64,000 nucleotides of DNA, taken from assembly GCA_964526785.1 (NCBI GenBank), contig CAZGMJ010000005.1, positions 1 through 64,000 of the forward strand, written 5' to 3'. How positions within the stretch are numbered: the first letter of the stretch is position 1; every line of letters begins with the position of its first letter. Below the pieces are notes generated by a model. That model did not search any database and was not told the origin of the DNA. It was given only the letters and a program-made list of their open reading frames with translations. This document shows, piece after piece, positions 55,315 through 64,000 of this stretch. Source of the stretch: CAZGMJ01 sp964526785. GTDB lineage: Bacteria > Planctomycetota > Phycisphaerae > Sedimentisphaerales > Anaerobacaceae. Both the position numbers and the translations under genes were made by a program.

Positions 55315-55902
55315 TTACCTGCGGAGGCTAATAATGTCAAGTATCTCCCCTATATTATCAACTGAAAAATCAGCATGTTCTCCGAAGTCCTGATTGTGGT
55401 GATTGTTGTTGAGCCATACGGCGATTGCGCCGGCCGTTCTGGCGCACTGTAAGTCGAAGAGGTAATCGCCTACAAGCATGGTCTGTCGAGGCGGAATGCT
55501 AAATCGCTCGCACAAATGGAGGACGCCAAAGGCGTCAGGCTTGGCCGGTCCGTCTTCTCTGCCGAGAATGGCGTCGAAATCCAAGTTATGCATGCGAGCC
55601 ACGGCAACTGCATTATCCCTCTGGTTTCTCGTAAGAACGCCGACGCGAATGCCGGCTTGGCGCAGCGCGTCAATAGTCTCTTTGGCACCGGGATTGAGCC
55701 GGGATTCTGCAATTGCCTTCTGCTCGTGGTAGTGGAGAATCTCTTCTGCGCGCTTGCGCCGGGCGGGGCTCATCTGTTCGAGGGCCTCCAGCACGGGTCC
55801 CCCATTGCGCGGTATTCCTATCTCCTCTCGAATGGCGTCAAAATCGAAATAGGGCTGAGTAATGGTACCATCAAGATCGAAGATTACCGCCTGTATATTC
55901 AT
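55315..55902 (-). CDS. HAD-family hydrolase
   Basis: 195 residues from ATG 55902. HAD motif 1 is FDLDGT (D9 nucleophile, D11). The threonine in LTRN serves as motif 2, and a lysine followed by VGDYLFDLQCA makes motifs 3 and 4. The cap is small and helical, as in phosphoglycolate phosphatase-like members. Substrate unknown. No strong ribosome site; an upstream in-frame ATG at 55926 would add eight residues. Confidence 0.85.
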   Translation of the reverse strand: MNIQAVIFDLDGTITQPYFDFDAIREEIGIPRNGGPVLEALEQMSPARRKRAEEILHYHEQKAIAESRLNPGAKETIDALRQAGIRVGVLTRNQRDNAVAVARMHNLDFDAILGREDGPAKPDAFGVLHLCERFSIPPRQTMLVGDYLFDLQCARTAGAIAVWLNNNHHNQDFGEHADFSVDNIGEILDIISLRR

Positions 55903-55977
55903 CGGAGTCGAACCATAATGTAACAATCCCGTTGTGTGTTTCTACTGAAGTAAGGCTGCTTTGCCCGGCTGCGGTAA

Positions 55978-56862
55978 CTACCTAGCCACGGTTTTGAGCA
56001 ACTCTACGAAATATCGACATGCGGGGCTCAACATCTTATTCTTTCGCAGGATTATTCCGGTGGGTCGCACAAAATGTTCGTTGGAAAAGGGTATCGCCAC
56101 CAATGTCCCGCTGCCAACCTCTTGCAGGATAGCGGTTTGCGGCAAAATGCTTATGCCGGCATTGATTTCCAATGCGCGTTTTATCGTCTCGATGTTGTCA
56201 AATTCCATAACGGTTCGCACAACAACATTGTACTGCTCGAGAATGGCGTCGATCCAGCCTCGTGTCGGCACGCCGCTTTCAAAACCGACGAATCGTTCGA
56301 ATTGCAGTTGGTGCAGATCGACCTGGTCCTTGTGCGCAAACGGATGTCTCGGACTGCACACCAGCACGAGCGGTTCCTGCGCGAAGTCGTACACGTCCAG
56401 GCGTCTGTCTTTTTTGGGCACAGCAACCAGGCCTATGTCGACATCGCCCGCCCGAACCAGTTCGTAGATGCGGGCGGCGCTGAGATACTCGACGTGCACA
56501 TTGACATCCGAATGGCTTACCATGAATTGCTTGACGTATTCGGGCAACGTATGCATTCCGATACTGAAGATGGCAGCGACGTTGATTCGCTTCTTGGATG
56601 ACGATTTGAGGGTGTTGAGTTCGCTGCGCAGTTGTTCGTATCGCTCGAGTATATCTTTTGACGCCTTATAGAGGACGCGGCCGGCCCGCGTCAACTCAAT
56701 GGGCCGTTTCTTGCGGTTGATCAACTGGCATTTGTGGGCGGCTTCCAACTGGGCCAGTTGTTGCGATACGGCCGACTGGCTGAGGAAATTCTTCTCGGCA
56801 GTCTTCGAGAAGCTCTGAAGATCGGCCAAATCGCAGAATATCTTCAACATCTCAATATGCAT
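55978..56862 (-). CDS. LysR-type transcriptional regulator
   Basis: 294 residues. The winged-helix DNA-binding domain (SFSKTAEKNFLSQSAVSQQL) is at the N-terminus, followed by a linker helix and a two-lobed substrate-binding domain typical of LysR. It is divergent from gdhA across 172 bp, so it probably controls glutamate dehydrogenase and itself. The start codon abuts a palindrome at 56863-56879. Confidence 0.9.
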   Translation of the reverse strand: MHIEMLKIFCDLADLQSFSKTAEKNFLSQSAVSQQLAQLEAAHKCQLINRKKRPIELTRAGRVLYKASKDILERYEQLRSELNTLKSSSKKRINVAAIFSIGMHTLPEYVKQFMVSHSDVNVHVEYLSAARIYELVRAGDVDIGLVAVPKKDRRLDVYDFAQEPLVLVCSPRHPFAHKDQVDLHQLQFERFVGFESGVPTRGWIDAILEQYNVVVRTVMEFDNIETIKRALEINAGISILPQTAILQEVGSGTLVAIPFSNEHFVRPTGIILRKNKMLSPACRYFVELLKTVAR

Positions 56863-56879
56863 TATAAGGCGTCCTTATA
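56863..56879. promoter_or_regulatory. Palindromic candidate operator
   Basis: An inverted repeat TATAAGG-N3-CCTTATA directly upstream of the LysR start, between it and gdhA. It may be an autoregulatory site; the true operator could lie elsewhere in the 172-bp gap. Confidence 0.5.
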
Positions 56880-57034
56880 GCGTATATTATACTTTGCCCG
56901 CTTGTGTTCAAGATAATTTCCATGATAACATCCTTGGCTCACTTTGTTTACCGCGAAGCATTGACGGTCGAGTTTAATCTATCAGGCTGAATTGATAAAC
57001 AGTAAACAAGTAATAGTATCTGGAGGTCAACCCA

Positions 57035-58381
57035 ATGTCACAAAACAGCATCACACAGGCCGTTTTCGAGCAGGTCAAGCGGCGTAATGCCGGCGAACCG
57101 GAGTTTCTGCAGGCTGTGCAGGAGGTGCTCGAGTCGCTAGGGCCCGTTCTGGAAAAGCACCCGGAGTATGTGGACGCTCGAATTACCGAACGCGTTGTCG
57201 AGCCCGAACGACAGATCATGTTCCGCGTCCCCTGGGTGGACGATCAGGGCAACGTGCAAGTCAACCGAGGATTTCGCTTCGAATTCAACAGTGCTCTTGG
57301 GCCCTACAAGGGCGGCCTGCGGTTCCATCCGACAGTCAATCAGAGTATTCTGAAGTTCCTGGGTTTCGAGCAGATATTCAAGAACGCGCTGACGACCCTG
57401 CCGATGGGTGGCGGCAAGGGCGGTTCCGATTTCGATCCCAAGGGCAAGAGCGACAACGAAGTGATGCGATTCTGTCAGAGCTTCATGACGGAACTGCAGC
57501 GCCACATCGGTGCCGATACAGACGTCCCGGCCGGCGATATCGGCGTGGGCGGACGAGAGATTGGCTTTATGTTCGGCCAGTACAAGCGCATTCGCAATGA
57601 GTTTACCGGCGTGCTGACGGGCAAGGCTCTTAACTGGGGCGGTTCTTTGATTCGGCCGGAAGCGACAGGTTATGGTTGTGTGTACTTCGCCCAGGAAATG
57701 CTCAAGAGCAAGGGGGAACTCTTCAACGGGAAAGTGTGTACCGTGTCGGGCTCCGGGAACGTGGCGCAGTACACTATCGAGAAACTCAACGATCTTGGGG
57801 CGAAGGTGGTGACGCTTTCGGACTCCAGTGGTTCGATTTATGATCCTGATGGGATCGACAACGAGAAGTTGGCCTTCGTTCTGGAATTGAAAAACGTCCG
57901 TCGCGGTCGTATCAAGGAATACGCGGACAAGTTTGGCGTGGAGTATTATGAGGGCAAGCGGCCGTGGGGTGTCAAGTGCGATTGTGCCTTCCCCAGTGCG
58001 ACGCAGAACGAAATCGACGGCAACGACGCCAAGACTCTGCTGGACAATGGTTGTCACCTTGTAGCCGAGGGGGCGAACATGCCCTGCACGCCCGAGGCCG
58101 TCGATCAGTTCATCGACAAGAAGATTCTCTATGCTCCGGGCAAGGCGGCCAACGCAGGCGGCGTCGCGACCTCGGGCCTTGAGATGTCGCAGAACGCCAT
58201 GAGAATGTCCTGGACCCGCGAGGAAGTTGACAAACGGCTGCAGGACATCATGATCGCCGTGCATAGTCAGTGTTTTGAGGCGGCTGAGGAATACGGTCAG
58301 CCCGGCAACCTGGTGATGGGCGCGAATATCGCGGGTTTTGTCAAGGTCGCCGATGCCATGCTCGACCAGGGAGTGGTCTGA
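57035..58381 (+). CDS. gdhA: Glutamate dehydrogenase (hexameric, NADP-type)
   Basis: 448 residues, the standard length. Conserved segments: GPYKGGLRFHPTVN, LPMGGGKGGSDFDPKG (catalytic lysine region), DVPAGDIGVGGREIGFMFG and the Rossmann loop TVSGSGNVAQYT. It makes or oxidises glutamate from 2-oxoglutarate and ammonium, using NADPH by family tendency. GGAGG lies 8 nt before the ATG. The divergent LysR gene and a good terminator (58406-58438) show it is a single transcript. Confidence 0.95.
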   Translation: MSQNSITQAVFEQVKRRNAGEPEFLQAVQEVLESLGPVLEKHPEYVDARITERVVEPERQIMFRVPWVDDQGNVQVNRGFRFEFNSALGPYKGGLRFHPTVNQSILKFLGFEQIFKNALTTLPMGGGKGGSDFDPKGKSDNEVMRFCQSFMTELQRHIGADTDVPAGDIGVGGREIGFMFGQYKRIRNEFTGVLTGKALNWGGSLIRPEATGYGCVYFAQEMLKSKGELFNGKVCTVSGSGNVAQYTIEKLNDLGAKVVTLSDSSGSIYDPDGIDNEKLAFVLELKNVRRGRIKEYADKFGVEYYEGKRPWGVKCDCAFPSATQNEIDGNDAKTLLDNGCHLVAEGANMPCTPEAVDQFIDKKILYAPGKAANAGGVATSGLEMSQNAMRMSWTREEVDKRLQDIMIAVHSQCFEAAEEYGQPGNLVMGANIAGFVKVADAMLDQGVV

Positions 58382-58405
58382 GGAGGCATCTTTTTACGGG
58401 ATTAC

Positions 58406-58438
58406 AAAAGGGCGGTCTCAATGCGGGATCGCCCTTTT
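58406..58438 (+). terminator. Rho-independent terminator after gdhA
   Basis: The arms AAAAGGGCG and CGCCCTTTT form a strong stem-loop after the gdhA stop, ending in TTTTCG. A short G-rich loop separates the arms. Confidence 0.8.
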
Positions 58439-58578
58439 CGTATGTCGGCACAGGAACTGATGTCGGGCAGGAAATGGTGTGATACAATTGAGGTTGTCGT
58501 TACCGCGATTCGTCGGGTATCCGTGCCGGCGCGACGGACATTCAATGTAATAGCAAGCTGACTTCAAGGGGGTACAGG

Positions 58579-61155
58579 ATGGCAGCGTGGGCAAGTACCG
58601 GTCTCCAGGGGCTGGACGACATACTGACAGGCTTACAAAAGGGCGATAACGTGGTCTGGCAAGTGGATCACATCGACCACTTCCGTAATTTCGTCGACCC
58701 CTATGTGGCCAAGGCGGTGCAGGACGGGCGGAAGGTCGTGTACATGCGGTTTGCAAACCACGAACCGCTCGTCGCGCCCGGACCGAGCGTCACCATTCAT
58801 CAACTCGATGCGGACAGCGGCTTCGAGACCTTCTCCGCCCACGTGCATACCATTATTACGGACGAGGGCAAAGAGGCTTTCTATGTGTTCGACTGTCTTT
58901 CTGATCTGCTCAGTGCGTGGGCAACCGACCTGATGATCGGCAATTTCTTCATGATCACATGTCCATATCTCTTCGAACTGGACACGATTGCGTATTTCGC
59001 GCTGCTCCGGAACAATCACTCGTTTCAAACGATCGCGCGGATTCGCGAAACGACACAGATTCTCATTGATTTGTACCACTTCAAGGAGAATTTCTATGTC
59101 CATCCTCTCAAGGTGTGGCGGCGCTATTCTCCCACGATGTTTCTGCCGCACATCCGCAAGAAGGATGATTTTGTTCCCATTACGAACAGTGTCGAAGCGG
59201 CCACGTTGATCTCTTACATATCCGGCAGGGGACTTGAGCCCGCTCAGAGGGTACTCGATTACTGGGACCGCATGTTTCTGCAGGCGGAGGAATTGTCCAA
59301 AGATCCCGACTCGACCGATGCGGAAAAGGACAAGACGATCGAGCACCTTTGCCGCATGATGATCGGACGAGAAGATCGGATACTGTCTCTGTCGAAGGTT
59401 CATTTTTCTCTGCAGGATGTTCTGGACGTTCGCAAGCGGATGATCGGCACGGGCTTCATCGGGGGCAAGGCGGTCGGCATGCTATTGGCGAACAAGATCG
59501 TAGCGAATGAGGGCATGTCGGAGAGTCTGGAGCCACACGACTCGTTTTACGTCGGTTCGGACGTCTTTTACACATATCTTGTGGAAAACGGCTGGTGGAA
59601 GCTGCGAATGGACCAGAAGACGCCGGACGGTTATTTCGCAGTCGCCTCGCAACTAAAAGACAAGCTCCTGACCGGCAAGTTCCCGCACCAAATCCGCGAA
59701 CAGTTTCAGGGTATGATCGAATACTTCGGGCAGTCGCCGATTATTGTCCGGTCCAGCAGCCTGCTGGAAGACGCGTTCGGCAACGCCTTTGCAGGCAAGT
59801 ATGAGAGCTTCTTCCTTGTGAGTCAGGGCAGCCCCGAGGAGCGATATGAGCGGTTTGAGGAAGCGGTTCGGAAAGTATACGCCAGTATGATGAGCGAAAG
59901 CGCCCTGACGTACCGTCTTCAGCGAGGTCTGGATCAGGAGGATGAACAGATGGCTCTGCTGATTCAGCGGGTGTCCGGTTCATATCGCAATGGCTATTTC
60001 TTCCCGGATCTTGCGGGGGTGGGTTTCTCGCATAACACGTTTGTCTGGAATTCCGAGATGGACCCCAAAGCCGGCATGATCAGGCTTGTGTTTGGCCTGG
60101 GCACGCGGGCGGTCAACCGCGTCGAGGACGATTATCCGCGCATTGTTCCGCTGGATGCTCCACTACTGCGACCCGTAGCGGGCAGCGAGGACGTCCGTAA
60201 GTTCTCGCAGCACCGGGTCGATCTTCTGGATATGCAGCAGAACAAGCAGTTGACCGTCGATCTGCAGGAACTGCTTAAGGGGGAGTTGAATATTAATCTG
60301 GACATGGTTGCGGTTCGGGATTTCGAGCTGGCCAGACGCGCCAAACAGATGGGCCGCCCGGCGCCCGACTATTGGTTGCTCACATTCAAGAAGCTGCTAT
60401 CGGAAACCTCGTTCGTGGGCACCATGCAGCGTATCCTCAAGAGGCTGGAGGACAGCTACGATTATCCCGTGGATATCGAATTCACGGCCAATTTCACCTC
60501 TGACGGCAGTCTCATTGTGAATCTCCTTCAGTGTCGTCCGCTCCAGACAAAGGGGCTCCAGCCGACCGTCAAGCTGCCGCCCAATCCCGATCCGGACCGT
60601 GTGCTCTTCGAGACCGGCGGATATTTCATGGGGGGCAGCATCTCCCAGACGTTAGAATACGTTGTCTACGTAGATCCGGCCGCATATATCGACATGCCCA
60701 TCGCAAAGAAATACGAGGTGGCGCGGGTCATCGGCAAGCTCAACAGGCAGATCTGCGACCGGGAATCAAGTCCAGCCATGCTGATGGGGCCCGGCCGGTG
60801 GGGCACATCCACTCCGAGTCTCGGCGTGCCGGTCAACTTCCATGAGATCAGCAATGCGACCGTACTTGCGGAAGTGGCGTACGAGGGGGGGAACCTGATG
60901 CCCGAATTATCCTTTGGCACGCATTTCTTCCAGGATCTGGTTGAGAGCGACATCTACTACGTAGCACTGTTTCCTCAAAAGCCCGAGGTGACGTTCAACC
61001 GCGACAAACTCAGACAGCGGGCAAACCTCCTGCCCGAGTTGCTTTCCGACGCGGAGAAGTTCGCTGATTGTGTACATGTCTGTTGCGTGGAGCACGAAGA
61101 TCTCCACATCGTCGCGGATATGCTCAAGCGCAAAGTCCTGTGCTACTTCGTTTAA
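58579..61155 (+). CDS. PEP/pyruvate-binding (PPDK N-terminal-like) protein with KaiC-like N-terminus
   Basis: 858 residues. Residues 1 to about 210 resemble a KaiC/RadA-type ATPase opening (STGLQGLDDILTGLQKGDNVVW), but the Walker A loop is absent, so this part is probably not an ATPase. From about residue 290 the sequence matches the ATP-grasp domain of PEP synthase and pyruvate phosphate dikinase: GFIGGKAVGM (near 295), IIVRSSSLLEDAFGNAFAGKYES (split as IIVRSSSLLE and AFAGKYES) and LQCRPLQ near 665. No PPDK phosphohistidine and PEP domain is visible, so it is likely a partial or regulatory paralogue. Confidence 0.8.
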   Translation: MAAWASTGLQGLDDILTGLQKGDNVVWQVDHIDHFRNFVDPYVAKAVQDGRKVVYMRFANHEPLVAPGPSVTIHQLDADSGFETFSAHVHTIITDEGKEAFYVFDCLSDLLSAWATDLMIGNFFMITCPYLFELDTIAYFALLRNNHSFQTIARIRETTQILIDLYHFKENFYVHPLKVWRRYSPTMFLPHIRKKDDFVPITNSVEAATLISYISGRGLEPAQRVLDYWDRMFLQAEELSKDPDSTDAEKDKTIEHLCRMMIGREDRILSLSKVHFSLQDVLDVRKRMIGTGFIGGKAVGMLLANKIVANEGMSESLEPHDSFYVGSDVFYTYLVENGWWKLRMDQKTPDGYFAVASQLKDKLLTGKFPHQIREQFQGMIEYFGQSPIIVRSSSLLEDAFGNAFAGKYESFFLVSQGSPEERYERFEEAVRKVYASMMSESALTYRLQRGLDQEDEQMALLIQRVSGSYRNGYFFPDLAGVGFSHNTFVWNSEMDPKAGMIRLVFGLGTRAVNRVEDDYPRIVPLDAPLLRPVAGSEDVRKFSQHRVDLLDMQQNKQLTVDLQELLKGELNINLDMVAVRDFELARRAKQMGRPAPDYWLLTFKKLLSETSFVGTMQRILKRLEDSYDYPVDIEFTANFTSDGSLIVNLLQCRPLQTKGLQPTVKLPPNPDPDRVLFETGGYFMGGSISQTLEYVVYVDPAAYIDMPIAKKYEVARVIGKLNRQICDRESSPAMLMGPGRWGTSTPSLGVPVNFHEISNATVLAEVAYEGGNLMPELSFGTHFFQDLVESDIYYVALFPQKPEVTFNRDKLRQRANLLPELLSDAEKFADCVHVCCVEHEDLHIVADMLKRKVLCYFV

Positions 61156-61209
61156 GGCCGATCTTTTTCATTGTCCTGGTCCGCAGGTGGGGGTAACATC
61201 GGTGGTGCC

Positions 61210-61935
61210 ATGCAAAAGGATATCGATTTTAACAAGGTGGCTCGTCAGCATGCTGAAACGGACCAGTTCTTTGCGGGTTTTTCGCCGAAGGGCGGCAAAG
61301 ATCAGGGTTCCGCGCCATCGCAGGGCGCCGAGGCCGAACCGAAGCCGGACGCTGGCGATCAACTCGAAGCCATCGCGGTAGACGTCAGGGCGTGCAGGCA
61401 GTGCGACCTCGGGGGGCAGCGAACAAACGCTGTGCCGGGCGAAGGACATCACGATGCGAGGATCATGTTCATCGGCGAGGCACCCGGTGCGGATGAAGAC
61501 GCGCAGGGCCGGCCTTTTGTCGGCAGAGCGGGCCAGTTGCTCGACAAAATCATCGCCGCAATGGGACTCAAGCGCAAAGACGTCTTTATCGGCAATATTC
61601 TCAAGTGCCGTCCGCCGGGCAACAGAGACCCCCGTCCTAATGAGATTATAAGTTGCCTGCCGTATCTTCAAAAGCAGATCCAGGCAATTCGTCCCGAGAT
61701 TATTATCGCGCTTGGTGCCCACGCCGCTCGTACGCTGTTGGACACGACCAAGCCCATCGGCCAGTTACGTGGCCATTTCCACGAGTATTACGCAGGCTTC
61801 GACATGCCTCCGGTCAAGTTGATGGCGACATATCACCCGGCCTATCTCTTGCGCAACTACTCGCCCGACAATCGCCGGCGCGTCTGGGAAGATATGAAGA
61901 AGGTCCTGGCGGAACTGGATTTGCCGGTTCCCTGA
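61210..61935 (+). CDS. Uracil-DNA glycosylase, type 4-like
   Basis: 241 residues from ATG 61210; a TTG at 61171 would extend the protein with low-complexity sequence. The first about 50 residues are a polar linker. The catalytic domain has cluster cysteines in CRQCDL and LKCRPPGNRDP, motif GEAPGADEDAQGRPFVGRAG, and the late HPAYLLRN. Family 4 enzymes remove uracil from DNA and carry an iron-sulfur cluster. It begins 54 nt after the PPDK-like gene. Confidence 0.9.
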   Translation: MQKDIDFNKVARQHAETDQFFAGFSPKGGKDQGSAPSQGAEAEPKPDAGDQLEAIAVDVRACRQCDLGGQRTNAVPGEGHHDARIMFIGEAPGADEDAQGRPFVGRAGQLLDKIIAAMGLKRKDVFIGNILKCRPPGNRDPRPNEIISCLPYLQKQIQAIRPEIIIALGAHAARTLLDTTKPIGQLRGHFHEYYAGFDMPPVKLMATYHPAYLLRNYSPDNRRRVWEDMKKVLAELDLPVP

Positions 61936-62174
61936 CCTAGAGGGGATCGTAGTCGCCTGATGAGTATTTCTCTTCAACTGAGGCGAAATCCTGAGCCGGA
62001 GATTGCGTATGTGGTCAAAATCTGCGGTTCACGAGCGGTGACCAGCCTGGGTTGTCTGCGGATCGAGATCGACCAAATTCAAATCGTCCGGACATCTCGC
62101 AATGGTGCTTAACGACCGCTGACGTGGATTGCAGTACGATCGGATCAGGCAGATACAAATGAGAAAGGCAGATT

Positions 62175-64000
62175 ATGTTTGGTAATGCATGGCTATCCAT
62201 TGACCGCAGATTTGTCGTCTGGTTTCTCCTCCTGGTGGGAGGGTACAGCCAGATATGTCTGGGGCGGGTCATACCCATCGTGACAGGCGGACAAGCTTCG
62301 GAGGCCGAGGGGGTTGCGGCCGAGTATCTCGAAGGGACGTTGTCCGCGATCTATCCGACCGAAGAATTCAGTCTGGCGAGTGCGGACGATGGAAGCGCGA
62401 TCTGCGTATTGGTCGGGACTCCGGATTCATTGCCCGCCGTGCGAAACCATATCGAGCCGGATGAATTGGACGGCGATGAGTGTTTTGTTGTAAGGCATTC
62501 GACTCGAGATGGCCGGGCAGTCGGCGTGGTGGCGGGCAGGACCGGGCGGGCCGTGCTGTACGGTGTATACCAGTTGGCAGAATCGCTCGGTTGCGGTCTG
62601 TATTTGACCGAGGACACGCGGCCGGGGCCGCGGCGGGGGTTCTCTTTCGTCCAGTGGGATTTGGAGAATCGCCCATTGGTGCGCGATCGCATCGTGTTCA
62701 ACTGGCATAACTTTCTGTCGGGTTGTACGGGCTGGGACGCCGATCACTGGTTGGCCTGGATCGAACAGTCGCAGAAGATGGGCTACAACACCATTATGGT
62801 GCATGCGTACGGCAACAATCCTATGTTCACGTACTCTTTCAAGGGTATCGACAAGGACGTGGGTTATGTTGCCACGACGAAACGGGGTAGGGACTGGGGC
62901 AACGAGCATATCAACGATGTCAGGCGGATGGCGGGTGGAGGGATATTTGCCGCAGCGGAGTTCGGCGGTGAGGCGGCGCTCGTTTCCGCAGAGCGCCGAA
63001 TTGCAGCAAAGCAGGCGCTGATGACGCGTGTTTTCGATTTTGCAAAGCGGCGCCAGATGCAGATTTGTTTTGCGCTGGACCTGGACACCGATTCGGTCCT
63101 GCCGCAGGAGATGATATTGGCGATTGACGAGCCGGACCGTCTATTCAACGGGCGCCTTTGGCTGCCTCGGCCGGACACGAAGGGCGGGTACGCCTTCTAC
63201 AAGGATCAGGTACGCGCTCTTTTCGATCTATATCCGCAGATCGATCTTCTGGCGCTATGGCGGCGCAGCCACGCAGCCGAGTGGGGCAGGCTCCAGAGTA
63301 TCGAGCAATTGCCGAGAACCTGGCAACAGGAATACGAAGCGCACCTCCGCCGAAATCCTGAGGCGGGGAAACTGGACCAGGCTGTTTGCAGCTTCGCGTT
63401 GAGCAAGGTTGTGGCGGCATTTCGCAAGGCGCTGAATGAGATGGGAAGGGAGGATGTGCGTCTGTGTACGGGCAGTTGGGAGACGAGTTGGGTACCTGCG
63501 GTCGCGGAGTTCTTTCCCGAGGATGTGACTATTATGCCGCTTGATTCGTCGTGCATGGTTCGGTATCGGGGCGGATCGTATTTCTACGATGACGCTCGTT
63601 TTCGCAGGCTGCTGGCGGCAGAGGGCCGTATCGTTCCGATTATCTGGGCACATCATGACGACGGCGAGTACATCGGCAGAGCCATGCACCCGCATACGGA
63701 TTTCCACGAGACGCTGTCGGAACTTCGTGCGGGTGGTTTCGGCGTCATTCACTGGATGGAGCGTCCGCTGGATCTGTATTTCAAGAACCACAGCAATCAG
63801 GTCTGGGCAAAGACCTGCAACGAGTCTTATAGCCGTACGTGCACGAATATGGCCGCACACTATTTCGGTTCCGAACACGCGGATGTATTCGGGCGATATC
63901 TGTTTCGCTGGGCGACGAACGCTCCAATATTCGGCAGAGTGACGTCGGATCATTTCTTTCTCGGCAATGAATACATTCCGAAGCCTGAAGAGGCCGTCGA
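62175..64000 (+). CDS. Alpha-glucuronidase-like secreted glycosidase (partial, runs off the end)
   Basis: At least 608 residues from ATG 62175 with AAAGG upstream; the 3' end is outside the window. An N-terminal hydrophobic stretch (VVWFLLLVGGYSQICLG) could be a signal. The GRTGRAVLYGVYQLAESLG region and the following RGFSFVQWDLENRPLVRDRIVFNW layout match the N-terminal and barrel entry of GH67-type or alpha-glucuronidase-like proteins. A catalytic barrel would follow. It would cleave glucuronic acid side chains of xylan-like glycans; the exact activity is unproven because catalytic residues cannot be placed with confidence. Confidence 0.75.
   Translation, partial: MFGNAWLSIDRRFVVWFLLLVGGYSQICLGRVIPIVTGGQASEAEGVAAEYLEGTLSAIYPTEEFSLASADDGSAICVLVGTPDSLPAVRNHIEPDELDGDECFVVRHSTRDGRAVGVVAGRTGRAVLYGVYQLAESLGCGLYLTEDTRPGPRRGFSFVQWDLENRPLVRDRIVFNWHNFLSGCTGWDADHWLAWIEQSQKMGYNTIMVHAYGNNPMFTYSFKGIDKDVGYVATTKRGRDWGNEHINDVRRMAGGGIFAAAEFGGEAALVSAERRIAAKQALMTRVFDFAKRRQMQICFALDLDTDSVLPQEMILAIDEPDRLFNGRLWLPRPDTKGGYAFYKDQVRALFDLYPQIDLLALWRRSHAAEWGRLQSIEQLPRTWQQEYEAHLRRNPEAGKLDQAVCSFALSKVVAAFRKALNEMGREDVRLCTGSWETSWVPAVAEFFPEDVTIMPLDSSCMVRYRGGSYFYDDARFRRLLAAEGRIVPIIWAHHDDGEYIGRAMHPHTDFHETLSELRAGGFGVIHWMERPLDLYFKNHSNQVWAKTCNESYSRTCTNMAAHYFGSEHADVFGRYLFRWATNAPIFGRVTSDHFFLGNEYIPKPEEAV

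Noticed and set aside
58406..58438. Stem-loop as a riboswitch
   Set aside because: It directly follows a stop codon and ends in a T tract, so a terminator explains it.

Overview
This window looks like chromosomal DNA of a planctomycete of the Phycisphaerae (Sedimentisphaerales-like) type. The assignment is inferred from gene content, with no database search behind it. The pointers are an archaeal/vacuolar-type ATPase operon, a PEP-CTERM surface protein, dockerin-like repeats on secreted proteins, prepilin-like proteins ending in a planctomycete-style H-x-DG motif, a histone H1-like small protein, and several secreted sulfatase and glycosidase genes. The sequence is GC-rich with mostly good Shine-Dalgarno starts. 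A few patches look less GC-rich by eye: the 0.7-2.9 kb RHS area and the 51.1-51.7 kb transposase remnant.

Layout. 0-2.9 kb: non-coding tandem repeats, then pieces of RHS core genes with a variable tip and a following lipoprotein gene (an orphan RHS-tip arrangement). 3.3-9.7 kb: a prepilin-like protein, a large MFS/spermidine-synthase/TPR fusion and a secreted protein of unknown role. 9.7-13.9 kb: an FHA-GAF protein, cytochrome c maturation genes ccmA-ccmB-ccmC plus a 38-codon ccmD-like gene, and an MBL-fold hydrolase. 14.2-20 kb: secreted proteins, including FG-GAP plus dockerin, a sulfatase and a GH127-like lipoprotein, suggesting use of sulfated polysaccharide. 20-30.4 kb: an ACT-domain malic enzyme, then a nine-gene V-type ATPase operon (H/G-I-K-E-C-F-A-B-D). 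Its K subunit carries the ligand set of sodium-binding rotor rings. 30.4-33.3 kb: a sialidase-like protein, a ferritin-like protein and a PAC2 protein. 33.4-38.8 kb: a four-gene minus-strand signalling cluster with a heme-c-type (CxxCH) sensor kinase, two response regulators and a REC-PAS kinase. 39-42.5 kb: tRNA-Gly, a GspG-like pilin, a lipoprotein, a PEP-CTERM protein and a dockerin-like secreted protein. 43.2-49 kb: rodA, murJ and a TPR lipoprotein. 49.2-51.7 kb: a small ferredoxin, then tRNA-Glu, a beta-helix protein and an IS1380-type transposase remnant ending at a degenerate copy of the tRNA 3' end. 51.7-57 kb: FabZ, a histone H1-like protein, an HPr-domain protein, a LolA-like protein, an HAD hydrolase and a LysR regulator divergent from gdhA. 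57-64 kb: glutamate dehydrogenase, a KaiC-like/PEP-synthase-like fusion, a type-4 uracil-DNA glycosylase and an alpha-glucuronidase-like gene that runs off the end.

Themes that tie the window together are extracellular glycan degradation (sulfatase, GH127, sialidase, beta-helix, GH67-like), surface display (PEP-CTERM, dockerin, pilins), c-type cytochrome biogenesis together with a c-heme sensor kinase, and possible sodium bioenergetics. No single clearly new multi-gene system was found. The best leads are the orphan RHS tip locus, the tRNA-Glu-bounded segment, the HPr-domain protein that keeps both phosphorylation sites, the KaiC-like/ATP-grasp fusion and the predicted sodium-coupled V-ATPase.
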